Source of the DNA: Alkaliphilus flagellatus
GTDB taxonomy: Bacteria; Bacillota; Clostridia; Peptostreptococcales; Natronincolaceae
Assembly (NCBI RefSeq): GCF_018919215.1
Contig: NZ_JAHLQK010000001.1
Span: 156,430 to 220,429, forward strand
Direction of reading: 5' to 3'
Length of the DNA stretch: 64,000 nt
Part shown: positions 44,002 through 51,657 of the stretch, piece by piece
How the letters are laid out: each line of letters opens with the position of its first letter
Numbering within the stretch: position 1 is the first letter of the stretch
Notes under the pieces: generated by a model
The model's input: the letters and a program-made list of their open reading frames with translations, nothing else
Database searches by the model: none
Told to the model about the DNA's origin: nothing
Translations under genes and position numbers: made by a program

Positions 44002-46188
44002 ATGATAAAAAAGAATAAAATCTTTTTAATTATTGTACTAAGTATAGCAATATTAGCTACAACAATATTTCAGAGAATGACTATAGAATCCAACAACAAG
44101 GTAGTAGATGTAGTGCTCGATTATGCAGAGATGAATGAATTGGCATTGCAGTCAGATAATGAATTAAAGTGGTGGTTTAGCAACTTTAAAGATTTCGGAA
44201 TTAAATATGTAGGGCTACACGAGGAAACTCTTAGTTCGCTGGTTCATGATAATAAAGATGTAAATATTATCATGGGTTGGGAATTATTACAAAATAATAC
44301 AACAAAGGAAACATATTTAAGTAATTTGGAAAATGATTCTAAAGAGTATGAAATTAGTAAATATGATGTTTTAATAACTACTGAGTCTGAAGAAACCTTT
44401 AATTTTATAAATGATGGCTTAACTAGTCGATACGATAAAGAATTATTTGAAGTTTTATCTAATGAAGATAAATACACTATACTGCTTAAAGGCACTATTT
44501 ATGATATGGTTTATCTTCAAAATCAATCTCTATCAGATGTCAATGGTAAGGGAGTTCCTATAGATCCTATAAAGCAAAATCCGTATACTTCAAAGCTAGT
44601 GAATTTAGGTTTAGGATTTGATGCTGAAAAGATAGAACTTATTAAAGCAAGCGGATTAGAAGTACTGCCAAGACCTTCAAACTACAGTCAATGGACAACG
44701 GACAAATATATCGATGCATTATTTAAGGATTATGAAGATTTTAATATGATTCCACCTGTATTTATATTTACAGGAGATGCAATGCTAGGATATCCTGATT
44801 ACAATCATATAGTATCAGAGTATATGCAGAATAATAATATAAAAGTAGGCTTAATAGAATCATCAGTACAAAGAGGGCATATGGACCAAAAAGTAGTAGA
44901 AGATTTAGCCAAAGGTTTGGAATATAATGCAGTAAGGATTTTTTCTATACCTAATTATATCCAAGAAAGATTTAAGTTCTACAATTATGAAGGTGCGGAG
45001 GAAATAGAAAACACTTTATATAGAGCAGTAACAGAGAGAAATATAAGATTAATTTATTTTAAACCATTTAAAGAAAGTACAAGATCATATGTAACTGATT
45101 TTGAAGAATATGAAAAAATGTTTAACAGGTTTGAAGAAAGAATAGCTGCCCATGATATGACTATTGGAAGAAGCAGTGTTATGAAGCCAAATCGTGTTCG
45201 TATAGCTAAGCAGACTTTAATAGGCTGGGGAGTCGTTGCTGCTGGAATTTTACTGTTATCTACTTTGTTTAATATGTCTAAAAAAATAAAATATGCTTTA
45301 TTAGCAATTGGTATGTTATTAGTGCCTGCTGCATACATCGTAAAACCATTATTAATGGAGAAGATGATGGCTCTTGCAGCTTCTATTATATTTCCTTCAT
45401 TAGCAATGGCTTGGGTATGTAAGGAGTGCAAAAAACACTTTAATAGTAATGAGAAAAAGTATTCATTATTAAATACTATTATAATTGCGTCAAAGGATTT
45501 AATAATAGCAACAGCTATTTCATTACTTGGAGGATTTTTTGTTGGGGGAATTTTATCTAATACTGATTTTCTATTGGAAATGGATATATTTAGAGGTGTA
45601 AAGATTAGCCAAATGCTTCCAATAGTCATATATGGAGCTACTTATATAGCCTATTTTGGATATAAAAACAAGAAACAAGTTAAAAATAGACCTTCATTAA
45701 AACTAGAAGATATAAAAACTCTTTTATTTGAAGATGTAAAAATAATTTATGTTCTATTATCGGCAATACTATTAGTAGTAGGATATATATACATTGCCAG
45801 AACTGGACATGAAACAAATATCCAGCCGTCTACCTTCGAGATGATAGCAAGAAATATATTGGAGGAAAACTTATTAGCAAGACCTAGAACAAAAGAATTT
45901 TTAATGGGCTTTCCAGCTTTAATGGTAGCTATATATTTTGCGCGCAATAAATACAATTTCTTTGCCTTTTCTGCAGGCTTAGTGGCTGTTATAGGACAAT
46001 CCTCAATTACCAATACATTTAGTCATTTAAGAACTCCAGTATATTTATCACTTGCACGTACAGCCTATGCACTAGGATTAGGTATAGTTTTGGGAGCTAT
46101 ATATATTATAATTATAGAAATATGTTTAAAAGGACTAAATAAAGGACTAAATTTATTAATGACCGGAGCTGAGAAAGGAAGAAATTAA
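44002..46188 (+). CDS. DUF5693-type membrane protein
   Basis: Membrane protein of 728 residues. One N-terminal helix (about 5-25), a large outside domain (about 30-395) with LGLGFDAEKIELIKASGLEV and PRPSNYSQWTT, then eight to ten helices to the end. This build, directly before csaB and tagA, matches the DUF5693 family. ATG 44002 follows AAGGTG; a GTG at 43993 is rejected. The stop overlaps the csaB start (TAATG). Probably acts in synthesis or display of the pyruvylated cell-wall polymer; biochemical role unknown. Confidence 0.82.
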   Translation: MIKKNKIFLIIVLSIAILATTIFQRMTIESNNKVVDVVLDYAEMNELALQSDNELKWWFSNFKDFGIKYVGLHEETLSSLVHDNKDVNIIMGWELLQNNTTKETYLSNLENDSKEYEISKYDVLITTESEETFNFINDGLTSRYDKELFEVLSNEDKYTILLKGTIYDMVYLQNQSLSDVNGKGVPIDPIKQNPYTSKLVNLGLGFDAEKIELIKASGLEVLPRPSNYSQWTTDKYIDALFKDYEDFNMIPPVFIFTGDAMLGYPDYNHIVSEYMQNNNIKVGLIESSVQRGHMDQKVVEDLAKGLEYNAVRIFSIPNYIQERFKFYNYEGAEEIENTLYRAVTERNIRLIYFKPFKESTRSYVTDFEEYEKMFNRFEERIAAHDMTIGRSSVMKPNRVRIAKQTLIGWGVVAAGILLLSTLFNMSKKIKYALLAIGMLLVPAAYIVKPLLMEKMMALAASIIFPSLAMAWVCKECKKHFNSNEKKYSLLNTIIIASKDLIIATAISLLGGFFVGGILSNTDFLLEMDIFRGVKISQMLPIVIYGATYIAYFGYKNKKQVKNRPSLKLEDIKTLLFEDVKIIYVLLSAILLVVGYIYIARTGHETNIQPSTFEMIARNILEENLLARPRTKEFLMGFPALMVAIYFARNKYNFFAFSAGLVAVIGQSSITNTFSHLRTPVYLSLARTAYALGLGIVLGAIYIIIIEICLKGLNKGLNLLMTGAEKGRN

Positions 46189-47285
46189 TGAAGAACATAT
46201 TCATATTTGGATATTATGGATTTCAAAACACAGGAGACGAAGCAATACTACAAGTTATGATCGATCAAATAAAAGAAAATATACCATATGCTAAATTAAC
46301 GGTTTTAACTTATAAGGCACAAGAAACAATAGACAAATATAATATAAATGTTGTAAGTAGAAATAAATATATTGATTTAATAAAAGCTATTAAAGAATCG
46401 GATATAGTTATTAGTGGTGGAGGCTCAATCCTACAAGATACTACTAGTGCGAGGTCCTTGATTTATTATTTAAGCATTATATATATTGCTAAGAAAATGG
46501 GCAAAAAAGTAATGTTTTATGGCAATGGTTTTGGACCTATAACCAAAGCTATTAATAAAAAGCTAGTTAAGCATATTATTAATAAGGTAGATATTATTAC
46601 AGTAAGAGATTATCAGTCTAAGGAAGAAATGATATCTCTCGGAATAAAGAAGGAAATTATTGTAACGGCTGATGTAACCTTTGCCTATAAAGCATTACCT
46701 GAAATAGAAATAGAAGAAATGTTAATTGATGATGAAATAGATACGGATAAGAAAATGATTGGTATATCGGTTAGAGAATGGAAAAATGAAGAAAAATATA
46801 AAAGTGTTATTGCAAAGGCTGGAGACTATTTAATAGATAAAGGGTATGAGGTTATTTTTATACCTATGCAGCATCCAAGGGATTATATAATTTCTGAAGA
46901 AATTGCATCTATGATGGAAAGAACACCTAAAATATTACAGAAAATATATTCCCCTAAAGAACTAATAAGCTTAATGGGTAAACTATATATTATGATAGGT
47001 ATGAGGCTACACTCACTCATATTTGCAACTATTGCAGGAACTCCAATTTTAGGTATAGAATATGATACTAAAATTTATAACTTTCTGCAAATAGTTGAGC
47101 AAGATAATGCAGGTAAAGTTGAAGATTTGGATATAGACAATGTTATAAAAAATATAGATAATGTTTTAGAACGTCGTCAGGAATATAAACATAGGATAGA
47201 TTGTGTAAGAGATATGCTTAGAAAAAAGTCAGAGCAAAATATATTACTTTTGAAAAGCTTTATGGAAAAGGGTGAGAAAAAATGA
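46188..47285 (+). CDS. csaB: polysaccharide pyruvyl transferase CsaB
   Basis: Pyruvyl transferase of 365 residues that adds ketal pyruvate to the secondary cell-wall polymer bound by SLH domains. GYYGFQNTGDEAILQ at the start, ISGGGSILQD near 78, GNGFGPI near 107, and MIGMRLHSLIFA near 267 are typical. It lies between the DUF5693 gene and tagA, with start and stop overlaps, so the three are coupled. Presence implies an S-layer or SLH-anchored proteins in the organism. Confidence 0.93.
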   Translation: MKNIFIFGYYGFQNTGDEAILQVMIDQIKENIPYAKLTVLTYKAQETIDKYNINVVSRNKYIDLIKAIKESDIVISGGGSILQDTTSARSLIYYLSIIYIAKKMGKKVMFYGNGFGPITKAINKKLVKHIINKVDIITVRDYQSKEEMISLGIKKEIIVTADVTFAYKALPEIEIEEMLIDDEIDTDKKMIGISVREWKNEEKYKSVIAKAGDYLIDKGYEVIFIPMQHPRDYIISEEIASMMERTPKILQKIYSPKELISLMGKLYIMIGMRLHSLIFATIAGTPILGIEYDTKIYNFLQIVEQDNAGKVEDLDIDNVIKNIDNVLERRQEYKHRIDCVRDMLRKKSEQNILLLKSFMEKGEKK

Positions 47286-48007
47286 GAAAGCAGGAAAGTA
47301 TATTAGGTGTAAAATTTGATATAGTTAATGAAGATGAAGCACTAGAAAAATTAGTGGAATTTGTGGAAGAAGGCTCATCTTTAAAAAAAGTCTATACGCC
47401 TAATCCTGAAATTGTAATGTTAGCCCAAGACGATAAGGAATTGTTTAGAATATTAAGTGAAGCAGATTTAGTTTTAGCAGATGGAATTGGAGTAATTATA
47501 GCTTCAAAAATAAGGGGATTAGAGCTTAAAAATAGGGTTACTGGTGTAGACACTATGGATAGATTATTAAAATATTGTGGACAAACTGGAAAATCTATCT
47601 TTATCTTTGGGGGTAAACCAGGTATAGCTGAAATAGCTTGTAAAAATATAGAAAGTCAATATAAAGGTGTAAAAATTGCAGGATATCATCATGGTTATAT
47701 TACCGATAATGATCAAGATGAAATAATAAATAAAATTAATGGAGTAAAGCCTGATGTTTTATTTGTCTGTCTTGGTGCACCTAAACAGGAAAAGTGGATA
47801 GATAAGAATAAGGATAGATTAAATTGTTCTTTAGCTATGGGTGTAGGTGGAAGTGTGGATGTATATGCTGGTGTTGCTAAAAGAGCTCCTATAGCCTTTC
47901 AAAAGCTTGGTCTAGAATGGTTCTATAGACTATTAAAAGAGCCTTGGAGATTTAAGAGAATGCTAATTTTACCTAAATTTTTAATAAAGTTTATTGTTAC
48001 AAAATAA
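47282..48007 (+). CDS. tagA: WecG/TagA/CpsF-family glycosyltransferase
   Basis: GT26 glycosyltransferase of 241 residues. Motifs: VYTPNPEIVMLAQ near 40, RVTGVDTMDRLL near 85, IFIFGGKPGIAE near 107, LFVCLGAPKQEKWID near 160 and VGGSVDVYAGVAKRAP near 196. TagA adds ManNAc to the lipid-linked GlcNAc in wall teichoic acid linkage-unit synthesis; next to csaB it may act on the secondary wall polymer instead. Starts by ATGA overlap with csaB. Confidence 0.92.
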   Translation: MRKQESILGVKFDIVNEDEALEKLVEFVEEGSSLKKVYTPNPEIVMLAQDDKELFRILSEADLVLADGIGVIIASKIRGLELKNRVTGVDTMDRLLKYCGQTGKSIFIFGGKPGIAEIACKNIESQYKGVKIAGYHHGYITDNDQDEIINKINGVKPDVLFVCLGAPKQEKWIDKNKDRLNCSLAMGVGGSVDVYAGVAKRAPIAFQKLGLEWFYRLLKEPWRFKRMLILPKFLIKFIVTK

Positions 48008-48095
48008 TTGTGATAAGTATATATTAAAATAATAGCAATTAATATGGCCTTTATGAATTATTAGATTAGGGTATATATTAGAGGAGATATGGTTT

Positions 48096-48962
48096 ATGAA
48101 AAATAAAAAATATAGTACCTTTATTGAATATGTAGGTATAACCGTTGGTTGTGCTTTAATGGCAGTAGGAATAGTTTTTTTCCTTCAACCAAATACAATA
48201 GCACCTGGAGGAGTAACGGGAATTGGAGTTGTCGTACAAAAGCTAATAGGGGTGCCGATTGATGTAACTAACCTGGTTATTAACATTCCCCTATTTATTT
48301 CAGGAGTAATTTTACTCGGTGGTGCATTTGGTATGAAAACTGCATACGCGACAGTTATGCTTTCTGGATTTATAAGGTTTTTTATTATTATGTCGGGGGA
48401 TAGTCATGTAGTAACTAATGATCTATTACTATCTGCTATATATGGTGGAGTAATTATGGGAGCAGGAATTGGCTTGGTATTTAGGTCTGGTGGAACAACA
48501 GGAGGTACTGACTTAGCAGGTGCAATATTAAATAAATATTTCCCTAACCTTAGCATAGCAAAGTTAATGATGATTTTGGACCTAATGGTCGTTGTAGCAG
48601 CAGGACTTGTTGTAAAAAATGTAGAAATATCTTTATACTCTATTATAGCTTTATATATACTGGTGCAAATGGCAGATTTTATAGTAGAAGGATTAAGTTA
48701 CTCAAAGGCATTTTACATTATTTCGAACCATTCTGATAAAATTGGTAAAAAAATAAATTCTGAGTTAGATAGAGGAGTTACTGCACTACAGGGAAGAGGT
48801 TTTTACACTGGAGCAGAAAAAGATGTTCTTTTATGTGTAGTCAATCGTGCTCAAGTAGCAAAGTTAAAAAAGCTTGTTTATGAAATAGATGAAAAAGCCT
48901 TTATAATGGTAACTACAATTCATGAAGTGCTAGGCGAAGGCTTTAAAGAAGTAAAAAAATAA
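48096..48962 (+). CDS. YitT-family membrane protein
   Basis: Protein of 288 residues: five or six helices (about 10-195, with GSGGTTGGTDLAG-like RSGGTTGGTDLAGAIL near 138) followed by a cytoplasmic DUF2179 domain (about 205-288, with RGVTALQGRGFYTG and VLLCVVNRAQVAKLKKLV). Function of the family is unknown. GAGGAG precedes the ATG. Follows tagA by 88 bases and could be in the same transcript. Confidence 0.9.
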   Translation: MKNKKYSTFIEYVGITVGCALMAVGIVFFLQPNTIAPGGVTGIGVVVQKLIGVPIDVTNLVINIPLFISGVILLGGAFGMKTAYATVMLSGFIRFFIIMSGDSHVVTNDLLLSAIYGGVIMGAGIGLVFRSGGTTGGTDLAGAILNKYFPNLSIAKLMMILDLMVVVAAGLVVKNVEISLYSIIALYILVQMADFIVEGLSYSKAFYIISNHSDKIGKKINSELDRGVTALQGRGFYTGAEKDVLLCVVNRAQVAKLKKLVYEIDEKAFIMVTTIHEVLGEGFKEVKK

Positions 48963-48996
48963 AATTTGTTCGTTAGCACTTCACAAATTTTATATC

Positions 48997-49033
48997 GCAC
49001 TCAATTCTAAGCTTTACTTAGAATTTCAAGTGC
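48997..49033 (+). other. hairpin in the leader of the transketolase operon
   Basis: GCACT...AATTCTAAG / CTTAGAATT...AGTGC forms a 9-bp inner stem with a CTTTA loop and a 5-bp outer stem separated by a small internal loop. A second pairing, AAAATTTGT / ACAAATTTT, lies just before it (48961-48989). No T run follows. It may terminate yitT transcripts weakly or be a leader structure. Confidence 0.45.
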
Positions 49034-49069
49034 TCAAAATAAAGAATAAAAAAGTAGGAGGAGAGTAAT

Positions 49070-49894
49070 TTGGGCAAAAGTATACAAGAACTGAAACAAA
49101 TAGCTAATGATATTAGAAAAGATATCATTGAAATGCTTGCAGAGTCAGGCTCAGGGCATCCAGGAGGATCTCTTTCAGCAACAGATATTTTAACTGTATT
49201 ATATTTTAATGAGATGAACGTTGATCCTAATAACTCAAAATGGGAAGATAGAGACCGTTTTGTACTATCTAAGGGACACGCCGCACCAGTGCTTTATGCT
49301 ACATTAGCAAAGAAAGGATTTTTTCCTAAGGAAGAGCTAATGAAGCTTAGAAAAATAGATGCTATGCTTCAAGGTCACCCTGATATGAAGGGAACACCAG
49401 GAGTTGATATGTCTACAGGCTCCTTAGGCCAAGGCTTCTCAGCATCATGTGGTATGGCAATGGCTGCGAAAATAGATAAAAAAGATTATAGAGTATATAC
49501 GCTTCTAGGAGATGGAGAGCTTCAAGAAGGACTTGTTTGGGAGGCAGCTATGCTAGCGGCTCACTATAAGCTAGATAATTTAACTGCAATTATAGACTAT
49601 AATGGTCTTCAAATAGATGGAAAAACTGATGAAGTTCTTTCAGTCAATCCTGTTACTGATAAGTTTAAGGCTTTTGGATGGAATGTCATGGAGATGGATG
49701 GACATTCCATTGAAGAGATAATTGAATCTATTGCAAAGGCTAAGGAAATAAAGGATGCTCCAACGGTTATTGTAGCTAAAACAATAAAAGGTAAGGGAGT
49801 TTCATTTATGGAAGATAAGGCAGAATGGCATGGAAATGCTCCTAAAGAAGATCAGAAAGTACAGGCTTTAAAGGAACTTGGAGGTGAAATATAA
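49070..49894 (+). CDS. transketolase, N-terminal subunit
   Basis: Thiamine-diphosphate-binding half (274 residues) of a split transketolase of the pentose phosphate pathway, as in many anaerobes. SGHPGGSLSATDIL near 27, SKGHAAPVLYATL near 67, and the TPP motif GDGELQEGLVWEA...NGLQIDG near 145-185 are present. Start TTG 49070 with TAGGAGGAGAG upstream. Its stop overlaps the start of the C-terminal subunit gene by one base. Confidence 0.95.
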   Translation: MGKSIQELKQIANDIRKDIIEMLAESGSGHPGGSLSATDILTVLYFNEMNVDPNNSKWEDRDRFVLSKGHAAPVLYATLAKKGFFPKEELMKLRKIDAMLQGHPDMKGTPGVDMSTGSLGQGFSASCGMAMAAKIDKKDYRVYTLLGDGELQEGLVWEAAMLAAHYKLDNLTAIIDYNGLQIDGKTDEVLSVNPVTDKFKAFGWNVMEMDGHSIEEIIESIAKAKEIKDAPTVIVAKTIKGKGVSFMEDKAEWHGNAPKEDQKVQALKELGGEI

Positions 49895-50838
49895 TGACTA
49901 AAATGATTGCTACTCGTGATGCTTACGGTGAAGCTTTAATAGAGATCGGAAAAGACAATGAAAATGTTGTTGTATTGGACGCAGACCTTTCTAAATCAAC
50001 TAAAACCCATGGTTTTGGACAAGAGTTTCCTAATAGATTTATTAATGTTGGAATTGCAGAACAAAATCTTATAGGAACTGCTGCTGGATTGGCTGCAGCA
50101 GGTAAAATTCCTTTTGCTAGTACCTTTGCAATGTTTGCCACTGGCCGTGCATTTGAAGTTATTAGAAACTCTGTAGGTTATCCAAAGTTAAATGTAAAAA
50201 TTTGTGCAACTCATTCAGGTATAACAGTGGGAGAGGATGGAGCTTCTCATCAGGCATTAGAGGATATTTCTTGTATGAGAACCATCCCAAATATGACTGT
50301 AATTGTACCAGCAGATGGAGTAGAAACAAAGGCTGCTATTCATGCAATTTCTAAGATGGAAGGACCAGTATATGTTAGATTAGGGAGACTAGCTGTACCT
50401 ACTATCAATGATGAAGCATCTTATGAGTTTAAAATAGGTAAGGGTGTAACACTAAAAGAAGGTACTGATGTAACTATAATAGCAACGGGGTTAATGGTTA
50501 GTGAGGCTCTAGAGGCCGCTAAAGAGTTGGAAACAAAAGGAATTAATGCAAGGGTAATTAATATTCATACAATTAAGCCTTTAGATAATGAAATTGTTAT
50601 TAAAGCTGCTAAGGAAACTGGAGCTATAGTAACAGCTGAAGAGCATAATATCATTGGTGGATTAGGATCTGCTGTGGCTGAAGTAATTAGTGAAAGCTAT
50701 CCAGTACTATTAAAACGTGTTGGTACAAAGGATACATTTGGTGAGTCTGGAAAGCCAGCTGATCTTATGAAAAAATATGAACTAACAAAAGATAATATAA
50801 TAGATGCTGTAGTTGATGTAGTGAAGAAAAAACAATAA
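49894..50838 (+). CDS. transketolase, C-terminal subunit
   Basis: Pyrimidine-binding and C-terminal domains of the split transketolase (314 residues). VLDADLSKSTKT, GIAEQNLIGTAAGLAAAG near 53, GEDGASHQALEDI near 112, and EEHNIIGGLGSAVAEV near 250 are family motifs. Forms an alpha2beta2 enzyme with the preceding subunit. A perfect palindromic terminator follows within 5 bases. Confidence 0.95.
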   Translation: MTKMIATRDAYGEALIEIGKDNENVVVLDADLSKSTKTHGFGQEFPNRFINVGIAEQNLIGTAAGLAAAGKIPFASTFAMFATGRAFEVIRNSVGYPKLNVKICATHSGITVGEDGASHQALEDISCMRTIPNMTVIVPADGVETKAAIHAISKMEGPVYVRLGRLAVPTINDEASYEFKIGKGVTLKEGTDVTIIATGLMVSEALEAAKELETKGINARVINIHTIKPLDNEIVIKAAKETGAIVTAEEHNIIGGLGSAVAEVISESYPVLLKRVGTKDTFGESGKPADLMKKYELTKDNIIDAVVDVVKKKQ

Positions 50839-50842
50839 AAAA

Positions 50843-50892
50843 TTAAAGCACAAAGAGAGATTAGATATATCTAATCTCTCTTTGTGCTTTAA
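50843..50892 (+). terminator. perfect 50-bp palindrome, terminator
   Basis: 25-bp perfect inverted repeat without a spacer (50843-50867 / 50868-50892), centre GATATATC, with AAAGCACAAAGAGAGATTAG in each arm. As RNA it folds into a very stable hairpin. It starts 4 bases past the transketolase stop. The T run is interrupted (CTTTAAAG), so efficiency is uncertain. Confidence 0.75.
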
Positions 50893-51036
50893 AGAATTAA
50901 ATTAATTTTAATTATAAACTTGTACAATTGAATATTTCTGTCCTACCTTGAATACAAATAGTTATAAAGCGATACTTAATTTAATGGAGTTTTTATTCCA
51001 TAGGAATTATGTAATAGTAAAAAAGGGGGGAGAAAT

Positions 51037-51516
51037 GTGGGTTATAAAGGAAAGATGCCAAAGCTACCGAAAGTAAACTGGAAATTATTAATTACTATGA
51101 TTTTAATTATTGTAGTGGCTACAGCTCTAGTTAAGTTTATTCCTAAATTAATATCTAAGGGAGATAATGGGGTGGGTTATATGGTATTAGATAAAGAGCA
51201 AATTCCTGAGAAGATTCATGAAATATTACCAAGGTACAAGATGTTAGAAAGGGCTTTGGCAGCTAAAGTAGATGATCAAATCTATGTAATAGTAACTAGG
51301 GGGGAGAAGTTAACAGCTGGGTATGATGTAGACATCGAGAGGATAGAATTGGTTAAAGAAGAGAATGATACAAGATTAGTTGTTCATGCTGTATTTAAAG
51401 ATCCTAATCCTGATGATCTTGTTACACAATCTATGACACATCCTTATGTAGTAGCAAAGACAGAGCTTGAGGAATTGCCAACAAAAATTGATTTAGAAAT
51501 AAAGCAAAAAGAGTAG
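51037..51516 (+). CDS. membrane-anchored PrcB-domain protein
   Basis: Protein of 159 residues: cytoplasmic Lys/Pro-rich head, one membrane helix (about 18-36), and an outside domain with IYVIVTRGEKLTAGYDVDIE and LVVHAVFKDPNP ... MTHPYVVAKTEL, the pattern of the PrcB C-terminal domain described in a Treponema protease complex. Start GTG 51037 with AAGGGGGGAGA upstream. It may bind or modulate a surface protease; no protease is adjacent. The terminator stem overlaps its stop codon. Confidence 0.75.
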   Translation: MGYKGKMPKLPKVNWKLLITMILIIVVATALVKFIPKLISKGDNGVGYMVLDKEQIPEKIHEILPRYKMLERALAAKVDDQIYVIVTRGEKLTAGYDVDIERIELVKEENDTRLVVHAVFKDPNPDDLVTQSMTHPYVVAKTELEELPTKIDLEIKQKE

Positions 51517-51538
51517 AAGGTAAATCTTCTACTCTTTT
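51507..51538 (+). terminator. terminator overlapping the PrcB-protein stop
   Basis: Perfect 13-bp stem AAAAGAGTAGAAG / CTTCTACTCTTTT with a GTAAAT loop, followed by GTTG. The stop codon TAG (51514-51516) lies in the left arm. Confidence 0.8.
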
Positions 51539-51657
51539 GTTGTAGAGTTCTTTTCTAAGAAACAACATCCTAATTTTGTAATGTAACTGTAATCTATTTG
51601 CAGGTAAGTTATTATATAATAGAAATAGAGCAATAAATTGTACTAGGAGGATTAGAG

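Noticed and set aside
45054..45629. 191-codon minus-strand frame
   Set aside because: Lies wholly inside the DUF5693-type gene; long only because of AT-rich hydrophobic coding sequence on the other strand. No ribosome site.
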